From Annulohypoxylon bovei var. microspora (taxonomy: Eukaryota > Ascomycota > Sordariomycetes > Xylariales > Hypoxylaceae): DNA of 64,000 nt. The stretch is from NCBI GenBank assembly GCA_022836615.1, contig MU405291.1, positions 1 to 64,000 of the forward strand, written 5' to 3'. Made by a program: the position numbers and the translations under genes. Numbering within the stretch: the first letter of the stretch is position 1; every line of letters starts with the position of its first letter. Positions 12,363-23,861 of this stretch are shown piece by piece. The notes below the pieces were generated by a model. The model ran no database searches, was not told the DNA's origin, and worked only from the letters and a program-made list of their open reading frames with translations.

Positions 12363-13101
12363 GGTGCTATGGTATAGCATTTATTGGTGCAAAGGGAAAA
12401 AGGAGTTGATAATGGCGTTTGACATGGAAAATGGGATACGGTGGGCCTTCTGGCGCTAAGTAAATACCATATAGTGACATATAATTCGTTTCGATGTATT
12501 TTAGCATACAGCGACGAGGATAGAAAAATTTATGTCATTACAACCTTCCAATAATATGTCCGTTAAGGGAAGTTAGGGCCCCTTTCGATGAAACTTGAGG
12601 GGATATCATAATATAAGGGAGTGCTTCTTGTATGCCAAGACAACTTTCTTCGGGATGGAGTGACGTATGGTAGGAAAGGCGCCAGACAGAGAAGGTAGAG
12701 AGAGAAAGAGTATCGAGAGAAGAGCGTAGGTTGATGTTCTAATGTTAGCTGGCGTGTAAATGGTTGGATAGGAACTATCATCTCACCCTTACTAACTACC
12801 TAGTATTTCCAGGTTCCATATTTATAAACCACGAATGCCTATGAGTTATTACGACCTCCTAGTTTTCAATTTGATTGTGAGAGGAGAAACGGCATGCTTA
12901 TGCTATCTACCTAAACTTCAGACAAGAAGAGTGCTCGTTTTGAAACAAACACTAGTTAGTGATATACAGCCAATAGACCACTGGGCTCTCCGTCCGCCAG
13001 GAAAACCTACTGGAAGTACTTTTGATACTCATTGCGTGATGTACAACCAGCGTCCCATAATATTCTCCTTCAACTATTCAAATTCAATAGTCCCGGAAAT
13101 C
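12363..13101. other. Convergent intergenic region
   Basis: Lies between the 3' ends of the AAA ATPase gene and the glycosyltransferase-like gene on the minus strand. It should contain both 3' untranslated regions. A plus-strand open frame from 12835 runs antisense through the end of the minus-strand gene and resembles nothing. Confidence 0.45.
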
Positions 13102-14320
13102 TCAGTGGCACACATCCCAGCTACCGTTCGTGATGCGAGATTGATGCCATTCTGTCAGACGAGCGATGGTGACCGAGTCGGTATCGCGGCCCGCCTTGGC
13201 AAAAACGGTCTCATACGGGTGAATGCTGTAGTGCTGCCCAAAGACAACGTCTTCGATAGAGTCCATGGCGCAGTTTTCCTCATGGTCCTCGATTTTGGAG
13301 AATGATGACACTAGGACATCGACCTTGTAACCTGCAAACTTGATCACTCTCGTTGCCTCGATCTCACTATAGATAGCCTGTTTCATATTGTTGAAATGGC
13401 TTCCTGAAGCAACCACCTGATTGTGGTTTTTGTATGGTACATCCGGCACTAACGATCCCTTAAGCGGATCAAGCATGAGCTCCATGCCAATCGTGTCCGT
13501 AGCCCAGATCATTGACTCAACATGGAATTTAGGCAGGCAGGATGCTGTCATGCTACTAAGCTAGAAGCCTTATGTTAACAAGGGATTAGTATCCTTTTGA
13601 GAGATTAGAGATACTTACCTTGACATGTTCAGTGATTCGGTCTAGGAATACATCATTCCAGCAACTTCGGCTCCAGAATGGCATGAATGGCCCTCGGACA
13701 GCGGCGTTGAGCATGATGAATCGATTGTACTTCTTCCATAACCCGTCTTTTCGGAGGACCTCACCGTGTGCTGTTAGATGTGAACATTCCGTTGGTCGTG
13801 AGATAACCTCGATGTTGGTCTTATGGGGGATCAAACTGGCAACATCCGTGGGCCCGTTGAGGATGAAGACGAAGTCGGCGGCGCCATCTAGTGGATATGT
13901 TTAGCAATTACTAGTCTTGAAAATTAAGTGCTACCTATTTACACAATGTGAACAGCTAGACTCTGTCTAGATCACTTACGCAAACCGTTATCAAGAAAGA
14001 AGATCAAGTTCTCTCGGATACTTGTAGTCTCAGTGTACACATAGGTAATGAGCGGCCTAGAGGACTTCTCAAGACCAATATAATCGTGATCAGCCAATGT
14101 AGGCGAGGTAGGAGCTGGAGAGCCAAGTTCCGCTGCGGCAAGAATTGTATTGATGTTTCCCTGTTGATATTAGTCTACCATATATGACTATGCCTCGGGA
14201 CGCGAGACATACAGCAAAAACGTGGTCTTTCTCATAGGAGAATTTCACGAAGCCATAGAGGCCAGTGAAGAGGATAAATACAATGGTGACTAAGGTAGGG
14301 GTCACGGCGTCTCTCGCCAT
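13102..14320 (-). CDS. Putative type II membrane glycosyltransferase-like protein
   Basis: Four exons on the minus strand (14320-14213, 14160-13980, 13887-13619, 13560-13102) give 338 residues. The introns are 52, 92 and 58 bp, all GT-AG. The N-terminus has one hydrophobic segment (about residues 8-25, LVTIVFILFTGLYGFVKF) with a short cytosolic head, typical of Golgi type II enzymes. Later segments include HGAADFVFILNG, YNRFIMLNAAVRGPFMPFW, HVESMIWATDTIGMELML and a C-terminal YSIHPYETVFAKAG. The pattern 'NRFIxLNxxVRGPFxP...W' followed by 'SMIWATDxIG' recurs in a widespread, poorly described group of fungal and plant glycosyltransferase-like proteins. I recall that group from its motifs and could not search for it, so the enzymatic activity is inference. 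It is convergent with the AAA gene. Confidence 0.7.
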
Positions 14321-15782
14321 CTCGACTATTGATTTCCTTACACTCTATGATAGAAGGGAAGGTGATGGTTAAAGAGACCCCTAGATGACGGATAACCACG
14401 TCAACTACCTTGGTAAGACGAAGAGAGGCAAATAAGTTCTAATAGAATAGGATTGGACATAGGAGAATGTAGACGGGGAGCATGCAAAGTGCTAGTAGAT
14501 AGAAAATAGAAGACTGAAACGAATATTTTAACTGAAGAGAAGCATAAGAGGACTTGAGGCAGTTTATCGGCCATAGCTACAAGACAGACCATCATGGAAG
14601 TCAAGGTGGAACGAGGATTACAGGCCGGGCTTTCTGTTCCAAGCCTCATTCAAACCTAAACAAATATATTATCCATTCTAGTAACGCGATAGCGGAGCCT
14701 GCGGAGCCTTCATGAAACACAGCCGAGAATTGGGATTTCACTTAGAAGTTCGGCACGGCTTACATGTCGGCGGGCGGATCCGGACCCGGATGCAAAGTAT
14801 GGCCCGGTACCATCTATGATAACACCCAACGGATGCCCGGTGTAAGTTTTTTTTTCTTTTTATATTCTTGTGATCTTATCTCTTATAACCTGCTTTTTGA
14901 ATTATCAATTGAATTGTATAGGGTTTGTGAAGGAACCCTGGAGAGACTCCTAAGAATGTAGTTACAGAAGAACGTAGCTATTCCTAAGTATTTATAAGAT
15001 GATTCAAACCTTGGATCGTGAATAGAGCCACCTATGGTTTGATTTTAACTTGGTAAATAGCTCATTGACAATAAAATAAAGTTTTTTTTCGTGAAGGCAA
15101 CGTTTGGCTATTGTGAAGAAAAAGGAAGGAATTGAATAATCGAAATCGAATAATCGTGCCGTCTAAATGCACCTTAACGTAAAAGGAATCCATATAATCC
15201 AAATACGCGTTCTTATTGGACGATATCTCAAGGAGACCCTTGTCGCTTGTATGTACCTAGGTACCCCTTGTTACACTTATCGTTATCACCGCCCCTGTCA
15301 GAGGCAGCTTGATGCTTGAGTCTCAAAAAAACCAGAACCAATAGAAAATCCTTGTTGAAAATTCACGCTAGTCAGTTTCAAGGTGGTATTTGGAAGCTAC
15401 AAGCTTAGATGATGCCAGGGTACTGAATTGAATACCTTCCATTCTTCACTTCTCAGCCTCATCTACAAAATATTAAAGCCTTGCACCTTCCTAGAAGCGT
15501 CATTGAAAAACGTTTCACAACGTCCTTTACTACAAATTTCGTTTTTGTGCATGCAATATCGACGATTTCCCAAAGTTTCTTTTGGATCATGCCTTCAGGT
15601 GGAGATGCTCTTTAACATCTCCAACCACAAGGCTTCTTTTTGACCTCGACGCGCATCGCGCTTGTCATACGACCTACACCTTACCTTCATTATCAACATC
15701 GCCGAATCTACATTATCGCATTAACTCACATTGACCTTGTCACATTCATCCATCTCCAACACACCCTACATATCTTTTCACC
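14321..15782. other. Divergent intergenic region upstream of CTR9
   Basis: About 1.5 kb between the start of the minus-strand glycosyltransferase-like gene and the CTR9 start. It is AT-rich, with T runs at 14846 and 15082. A minus-strand open frame at 14401-14649 shows no recognisable feature. A TACCTAGGTA palindrome lies at 15254-15263. Confidence 0.5.
15254..15263. repeat. TACCTAGGTA palindrome, copy 2
   Basis: Perfect 10-base palindrome about 520 bp upstream of the CTR9 start codon, continuing into GGTACC on its right side. Confidence 0.6.
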
Positions 15783-18700
15783 ATGTCAGCGACGCGAAAC
15801 GGCCGCGCGAATAGCGGCGGCAATGGCGATCTCATTCCCGCGCCGATTAGCAAACGATTCTCCGACATCCCCAGCGCCATCGATATTCCCGTCCAAGGGG
15901 ACCAAGAAGATGAGGCCGTCGAGATTGACTTAGAGGACCTAGTGGACGATCCGACCGAACTCTGCACACTATTCGAAAATGAGCGTGCCGCGCGCACGTA
16001 CTGGATGACGGTTTCTCTTGCATATGCGAAGCAAAAGAAGATTGATCATGCCATTGAGATGCTTAACCGTGGCGGCAATGCTATGCAGGACAACAACCCC
16101 AAAGAGAAGCTTAGCATAATAACATGCTTATGTTGGATGTATCTCTGGAAAAGTCGCGAAGCTCCTCGTGTGCTTCCTGATGGCGATGTTCAAACCGAAG
16201 CCAAGACCAAGGACTTTTATCTCCAATTAGCTACCTCTTCTCTCAACGATGCATCACGCATAAACCCGGCCTTCCCACCCTTGTTTCTGGCCCGCGGTGT
16301 GCTCCAACTTCTGAAAGCTTCACTGCAGACACCCTCCAAGGGCCCCGGAGCTGGCCATGTTGAACAGGATAAGGCCGATCTGCTGAAGAGTGCCTTGAAG
16401 GCCTTCGACCAGGCGAGTAAGGTTTCGCAGGGCAAAAACATGTTGGCTTCACTTGGAAGAGCAAGAGCCCTATTTGGTCTGGGCAACTACAAGGACTCCC
16501 TTGAGACGTACCAGAGTGTCTTGAAAAAGATGCCTGATTTGGTAGATCCAGATCCCCGAATCGGGATCGGGTGCTGCCTCTGGCAACTCAGATATAAGGA
16601 TGATGCGAAGCAGGCGTGGGAGCGAAGTCTAGAAATCAATCCAGAGTCGAAAGCTGCCAACATCCTCCTCGGATTATATTATCTGGACGCCAGTAGTCGG
16701 GTCCCAACGAACAGTCCTGAGTTTATTAAACTTTACAAGAAGGCTATGAACGAGTATACGCAGAAATCCTTCAAGGTCGACAAGAATCAGCCGTTGACGT
16801 GCGCAACGTTTGCCAGCTATTTCTTGTCTAAGAAGAACCTCGCTTATGTCGATTCTCTCGCCAACAAGGCTATTCAGTTCACTGACGTCAATGCGATTGC
16901 AAGTGACGGCTGGTATCTACTTGCTCGAAAAGAGCATTTCAATGGCAATTATGACATAGCCGCTGACTATTACCGCCGCGCCGACGAAGCGCGAGGTGGT
17001 CTCGATAGAGGCTATCTACCAGCGAAATTTGGTGTTGCCCAGCTTTCTGTCCTGAACAATGACCTGGGCGAGGCGAAGCTCCGTCTAGAGAAAATCATTC
17101 AATCCGCTGGCAAAAATGAACGGAACTACGAGGCTATGATTCTCTTAGGTACATTGTACGCTGAAGAAGTATTCGCTAACCAGCATGTCACGCCCAAGGA
17201 AGACAAATCTGCGGAGATGCGGAAAGCCATAGAATACCTGGAGCATGCACGCACAGCTTGGAAAGATCCTAAGAAGAACTTATCACCAGATTCGGCAATC
17301 TTGTTGAACCTAGCTCGTCTTTATGAGGGCGATCACCCGGACAAGGCCCTCGACTGTCTTTTACAGGTTGAACAACTCGAATTGGATCAAATCCCAGCCT
17401 CGGAATATCCGACTGATATTGTGGACGAGCTTGCTCTGCGTAATGTGCTGCGCAAAAATCTGCCTCCTCAATTACTGAACAACATTGGATGTTTCTATTC
17501 TCAGGCCGAGAAACATGCCGAAGCAAGTGAGATGTTCGAAGCCGCATTGAGTTCGTGTATGCGGATTGGCGAAAAGGGCGATGACACAGATACGGATGCT
17601 TTGGTCACTACTATCAGCTTCAATCTCGGCAGAAGCTACGAGTCACAGGGTCTCACGAATGAAGCGGTTGATGTGTACGAGAAATTGCTGGTTCGTCACA
17701 ATAACTACATAGATGCTAAGGCTCGACTGGCATATATCAAATTACGGAAGAACCCTAACAAGGAAGGTCCGGATGCCGTCGCACACTTACAACAAGAGAA
17801 CTCGTCTGACCTTGAAGTCCGTGCCCTGTATGGCTGGTACCTCGGCCGAATGAGCTCTCGAAAAAAGGCAGGTAATGTCAATGAGGATCCAGAGTTGCGG
17901 CATTACAAGCACACTCTCCAACACCACGACAAGCATGACCGTTATGCACTCATCGGCATGGGCAATTTGTACATGATGGCTGCTCGTGAAATGCGCCGAG
18001 ATACTGATCAAGAGAAGCAAAAGCGATCGGCCGGATACACACGTGCCGTCGAGTTCTTCGATAAGGCGTTGCAGCTGGACCCAAAGAATGCTCACGCTGC
18101 TCAAGGTATTGCTATCGCACTCGTCGAGGATAAAAAGGATTACAGATCCGCGCTCCCTATCTTTTTGAAGGTGCGCGAGACTATCAAGGACCCCAACGTT
18201 TATATCAATATTGGGCACATTTATGCGGAGTTGCGCCAATTCTCTAAAGCTATTGAGAGCTACGAAACTGCGATGTCGAAGGAGGGCAAACTGAACGATT
18301 CCAGTATCTTTGCATGCCTCGGTCGGACGTGGTTGAACAGAGGCAGACATGAGCGAAGTCTAGAAGCGTACAAGAACGCTCTACACTACGCGAGAGAGGT
18401 AAGAGTAATATGATGAAGTTCGTGATGTGCAAAACTGATAAGTCCCATAGTCCCTTCGAGTTTCCCCGGATCAAATCCACTTCAAGTTTAATATTGCATT
18501 TGTCCAGATTCAGCAAGTTCAGCACATTATGAGTGTGCCCGAGACCCAACGTACTCTAGCTCAACTTGAGGAAGCTTCTGAAGGCCTCGAGGCAGCTATT
18601 ATCGCCTTAGATGAGATTGCGACTCATCCTCAACCCCCGTATCCCAAGGCGGATCTCGAGCAACGAGCAAACATGGCCCGTAACACACAGCGCAAGCAGC

Positions 18701-19494
18701 TCGGGCGTCAAATTGAGAAGCAGAAAGAGTACGAAGAGAAGAACAAGGAGAAGCTAGCGGCGGCTTTAGAGCAACGACAAGCGGAGATGAAACGCCGAGA
18801 AGAGGAACGCCGGAAAGCTCTCGATCAGGAGCGTGAGAGACAAGAGAAGATCCGCAAAGAGCGTGAGGAAATCGCAGCTCGTGATAGAGAGTTGGCCGAG
18901 CAGCGTGAGAAGGAGGAGCAGGAGCGAATGCAGGGTGAAATGACTACGGACAGCGAGACAGGTGCAAGGGTCAGCCGAAAAGTAAAGGCGAAGGCGCGCG
19001 GTAAAGCCAAGCCAAAGGGTCGTTCACGGAAGAAGCAGGAGGCCGACGATGACGACGAAGAGTCTGAAGAAGAGCGCCAGCCGAAGAAGAAGCGAAAGCT
19101 CGCTAGCAAGAAGGAATCGAACAAGTACAAGTCTGCGGAGATCGTGGTCGACAGCTCCGACGATGATGCTCTGGATCGCGCCGATCAAGTGATCGAGAGT
19201 CACCGTTCGCCCGCTTCGGATGCTGACGACGCGTCGAGAGTCGATGATAATGAGGACCGGATGGATGTGGATAACACGGCCGGCCAGGACGAAGACGACG
19301 ATGAGGAAGTTACTGCCACCCGCGCACCGACTAGGAGCGCCCGCCGCGGCAGAGTTCTTGATGATAGTGATGAAGATGAGGCTGGCGGTTCTGCAGAAGT
19401 CGAGGGGGACGAAGGATCAGGTGTCGATGATGGTAGAGCACGTGCTGCTGATACTAGCATGGCAGACGTTGCGGATGACGACGAAGAGGACTAA
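15783..19494 (+). CDS. CTR9: Paf1 complex subunit Ctr9 (TPR protein)
   Basis: Scaffold subunit of the nuclear Paf1 complex, which travels with RNA polymerase II and supports histone H2B ubiquitination and H3 methylation. Exons 15783-18398 and 18451-19494 with a 52 bp GT-AG intron give 1219 residues. Most of the protein is an array of tetratricopeptide repeats, with clear units such as ALKAFDQASKVSQGKNMLAS, AVEFFDKALQLDPKNAHAAQ and SLEAYKNALHYARE. The intron falls inside the last repeat region and joining gives YARESLRVSPDQIHFKFNIAF. The C-terminal third is a charged coiled coil (EKQKEYEEKNKEKL and following) ending in basic KKKRKLASKK and very acidic tracts. Length and order fit fungal Ctr9. 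The divergent upstream neighbour does not suggest functional linkage. Confidence 0.93.
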
Positions 19495-19990
19495 AGCAGT
19501 CTGTTTGTACATTACAGGAGAGGCGCATCGGTGTCACTGAGCTCGAGCTATTTCGGCAGTACATGCATGTACTTTGAAAAACTTGCTTTGCTTAATATAT
19601 GAGAATGAATTACCCATGCTTACTTATCACAGATTGTATGGGTTATAAAAACTACTCCATCTTTATCTTTCCCCCCTTTCCTCTACTATTACTATATTCC
19701 TTTTACCTATCTTTCAGAATGGCATCGAAATCCATACAGGTTTTGGTGCCTGCGGAATAACTAATTGCACAGTACTACTCATACATGGGACGCCGAATTT
19801 GACGCCATTCTGCCACTTTACTTGTTCCCCACTATTTTTATCGTCACGCTCTAGGTACCCTTTCTTTTTCTTTTCCATATCATACGATCTTGGTTGTAGG
19901 TAGGGGATATTCTATTGATGAATGCTATGTTTAATTTTGTCTGATACCAAATCAACAGGACTCAGATTAGAAACGAACCTCCCTCTCCCC
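19495..19990. other. Convergent intergenic region
   Basis: Separates the 3' ends of CTR9 and the second AAA ATPase gene. It is pyrimidine-rich around 19650-19700 and 19860-19880. No coding segment seen. Confidence 0.5.
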
Positions 19991-22900
19991 TTAGATGTCA
20001 TCATCCGTCGTCTCCGGATCAGAACTGGTTTGGGCGGCCCCCTTAGCAGGTAAATCACTATCCGATGAGCTTTGATCTTTCTGTTTCGTTGCTTGGTTAC
20101 TAGACCGAGCGGCAGCTCGACTGGACGATGTAGCAACGGACTTCCCTGATTTCTTCACGGCTAACGCATGTTTCTTGCTCCCCTCCCTCCGTCCCGAGCT
20201 CTGCTTAACAACGGGCAGCTTCTGTATGACATACTCTTCTCCCTCAGACGACTCGCTGAAATCGTCGTCGCGCAATTGGTCCGCCTTCGCTATCTCGACA
20301 TCGGGGAATTTATGAACCGACTTCATGTATTTGTCGAAATCCTGCGCCGTCTCGGCGATCGTCTCGAGGTTATTCCTGGTCAGCTGGATCACTCGCCACT
20401 TGCTCTTACCAGTAGCCAAGGCCTCTTCCTCCGTGAGACCCTTCTTTCTGATCTTGCGGGTGCGCTCGTATTGGCCCATGGCGATAGCTGTCTGAAACGC
20501 ATTCCGGATTTGGCGACCGTTCCACGCCGAGTGCTTCTTGCGGTATTTGTCGTAGTGTTCTTCCGCGAACTCCATCAGCTCGTTCCGATCGAACTCGACG
20601 TTTATGTCTCGGAATTCGTTGTCTTTCTCGATGCGGTCGAGACACCCTTTCCAAATCGCAAGTGTCGTTGGCAATTTCACTTTTGGATATCTCAGGGCGA
20701 CGTGGATTCGGGATTTAAATGCTTCGTCGATGACACCCACGCGGTTGGTGGTCAGGAACAAGATTCCTGAGTAGTATTCAAGGGTTCGGAGGAAAACTAG
20801 TGAGTCTGTTAGCAACTCTCCATTATACTTAACTCCTTAGTTCATGGACTCAGCTTACTTGAAACAAGGGCATTCCGCGAAGCATTTAAGAAGTCGCGTC
20901 TCATAAGGAAGACGTCTGCCTCGTCCAACAAAAGCACACATCCCCACTTATCAGCCCGACTTGTGTGCTTCTCCAACCTTTGCTCGACCCTGTACGGCGA
21001 CTCTCCGAGATCACCACACGTGATCGAGTAGAGCGGTCTGCCGGTGTAGCTAGCAATAGTTTCGGCTGTGCTTGTTTTCCCCGTCCCAGGAGGCCCGTGA
21101 AGCAATACTATCAGACCCAACCCCTTTCCGCGTACGAGGTCCAGCTGATTTAGGGGCCTGTCTTCCTTCTTAACGCCTTCCCCCTGTTTTTGGGTATTAG
21201 AGGAATGGCTGTCGACTAGTGAAACGAGAAGCCGTCGGTATTTAGGCAAGATGATCAAGTCCTCAAACCCGCTTTTGCGAGCTTCGTCGCTTTTGTCGAT
21301 GTCCTCTACGAAATCAATCTCGAGTCGGACTGCGATATAATCAGTAAGAGGGCTTAAGTGAGTGTTGATGGTGCAATACGAACCCCATTTCCGAGACCTG
21401 AATGCGAACGCAACGACTTGATGACGCATCAAGCTTAGCTGTTCCTTATTTCGAGCCACCTCTTCCCGGGTTCTCGGCTGCGTCTCTAGTAAAAGGGAGG
21501 CGAGCCAGACGTCGCTATTGTGCTGGTCGACTTCGTGATCCATGGAGAATCTATGGACGTTTTTATCTGTTCCCTCTTCGACCTCGGTCTGGTCTGGCGT
21601 CGTCCTTTGAAGAACACCTAGTCTCGGTTCGCCGGTTCTCTTCCTGCGATAGTATTCCGCGAAATCCACGAACACGTCGCCTTGGAGTCGTTCTCTCTTA
21701 GAACGGCCCTTAGCGTCGTAGGCAAACCCGTCGTATTTCTTATGGCCGTAGCAGTGCACGCATCTTAAGCCACGCGTTTCAAGTCGTTGCACTACGTCGT
21801 CCTTGTCTGGCAAAAACCGCAATGGGAGTATGGGAAGGTCCGTTAACTTCCTTTTACCGGTATACCATTGTATTCTTTTGTACCAGTCAATTGCCCCTAA
21901 GCGCGTGCTGTCCATGCCGATACTGAAGCAATCTATCGTCAGAGATGTCCAGGTACCAACTCCAATAGCGGCACCACGCGGATACGTATTCCAGTCATCC
22001 TCGCTATCACTGACGCCGTGATCAAGGTCACTTTCGCTTGAAGGGTTCCATCTACGGGAGCGCATTTTCCTGTCGCGTCGAGCATCCGTAAGCTTTTTCA
22101 CGTTTTCTGCCTCGTTGGATGTCCGGTTTCTCAGCCGTATCTGACCGCCAGTCACCGCATAGGCCTTGTAGAGTTGCTCAAACCCCTGATCCCGAGAATA
22201 TAGAATGTCTCCGGGACTAAACAACTGCCATAGATCCTCGAAGGCCATTGACTCGATTGTGCCGTTTTCAATTTTGGTGCGTAGCTTTAGCTGATCGCCC
22301 AACTCAGTCTCGATGAAGTTGTGAAGTGTTTCAAGATGTGAGATCCTCCAGCGAAGCCAGGATTCATCTTTACTTCCAATGTCACTATGGTCATCATTAG
22401 TGTCATCTAGAGCCTTTTCTGTCGTCTCATTCTCGCTAGTTGTCTTCACTTCTGGCTCGGCAGCGTTTTTGGATTGAAATTTTAGCAGCTCGGCCTTCAA
22501 CTTAGCCAGTCGTTTCTGTATGTCTGGCCAGAATTGTATAAACGCCTTGTACAATCAGCGACTGCCGCGAGGTTTCAAGAACATTCATTGAAAAGAAAGG
22601 GGGAGGGGAACACATACCTTATAAGGTGGCTTCATGCTAGAATGGAAACATACCATCAGCAAACAATCTACAAACACATTTACCATTTTTGATATGAACA
22701 CTCACAGGATAGGCAAGGTGTTCATCGACATATTTGTTATTCCAACCAATTCAGATGCCAAATATGAGGATGAAATAGCGATCCTCTGAGGTTTCTCAAA
22801 CCCCTGGGAAGAGCCTGGATTAGTTGATGCGGCTTCGGAAGTTCGCGTTTGCGATGCCAGCACTTCGCGATAATAGGCCCTGATGGCCACCGTACGAGGA

Positions 22901-23415
22901 ATCGGGTCGAGAAATGTTTTCCCCATCCAATCCGACATTGGAAGACGCACGACTTTCCCAAGGTAAGTCTCTTCACCCCTATAAGGTCCTTAGTATAACC
23001 AACTCTCGAGAGGATAAAGTGATAACTCGTGCTCGTCCGAAACTAGGTTTACATACGCTTCACTCGAAGTTTCCGAGTCTGTCGGATCCGAATCAATTTT
23101 CATCAACTCGTCCCTTACTGCGAGAAGATGTTTCTCAAGGACACTGACTACATCTGCTACACTGGGACAAATGTGAGTCTGAGTACGATCATCAGATGTA
23201 GCGTCAGCTGCTGAAACGGATGCGCCATCCTTAGTGATGTTTGACGGACCCTTTCGGTCTCCTAACGTGCGGACATCCTCTTCTGAAGGCAGTGAGTTGT
23301 CTTGATTGTTGGCTTTTACATTGATAGAGCTTGTACTGTGAGTAGTTTCGTCTTTGATCTCGTGCTCTGTCGTCGTGACAGCGGCCCCAGCGGATGAAGA
23401 CGATATTTCCGCCAT
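19991..23415 (-). CDS. Fungal AAA ATPase with long N-terminal region (DUF7025-like), copy 2
   Basis: Five exons on the minus strand: 23415-23057, 22978-22706, 22636-22618, 22545-20859 and 20796-19991, giving 1047 residues. Introns are 78, 69, 72 and 62 bp. Exon 3 is 19 bp and joins NTLPIL to MKPPYKAFIQFWPDI, restoring the region that precedes the central domain in this family. Walker A is GPPGTGKT at about 701-708, Walker B VLLLDEADVF at about 754-763, then ILFLTTNRVG and SRIHVALRYP. The AAA core is closely similar to the plus-strand gene at 10122-12362: both read NAxVSxFLRxLEYYSGILFL. This copy adds an acidic, Ser-rich N-terminus and a C-terminal low-complexity tail rich in Ser, Lys and Asp. 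Starting at 22554 would miss the first 220 residues, because in-frame splicing extends the gene to 23415. Function unknown. Confidence 0.85.
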
Positions 23416-23861
23416 TTTACAGCAGCGCAGTAAATATGATGAGGCACATTTCTTGAAACTGCTAAATCACAAGGAAAATTATTAGTGGCGGCCACCATAT
23501 GTACCTATATAACGACGTTGGGGGCCAAGTAGATGTACCAAAAAGGGGCTATATTTAGGCCTCTTATATCATAATCTTTGTAATCGGAAGGATTCAGCCC
23601 CCCAGCCTTTCTCCTCCCTCCTAAAATGCCAAAAGTAACGCAACGTGCATTAATAGGGTTTGCTGCCTAGTCACTAGATTATCTCGTTGGTAAGATGAGT
23701 GGTGGTCTTGCGTCAATTGCTTACCTAGGTATACGTATGATATATCCGATTTTTGTAGAGGTTATTGCGATCGGCTATTGATAATAGTCGAGCTGCTGTC
23801 TTTAGTTGCTAACCGCTTGGTGAACCGAGGCCATGCTTTGGACTCGAATATACGTAATAAG
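23416..23861. other. Upstream region of AAA ATPase copy 2
   Basis: About 450 bp between the minus-strand AAA gene and the DUF7708 locus. It contains a TACCTAGGTA palindrome at 23722-23731. No open frame of interest. It presumably holds the AAA promoter. Confidence 0.45.
23722..23731. repeat. TACCTAGGTA palindrome, copy 3
   Basis: Perfect 10-base palindrome about 310 bp upstream of the start of the minus-strand AAA ATPase. Confidence 0.6.

Noticed and set aside
12835..13305. 156-codon plus-strand frame
   Set aside because: Runs antisense through the last exon of the minus-strand glycosyltransferase-like gene and resembles nothing.
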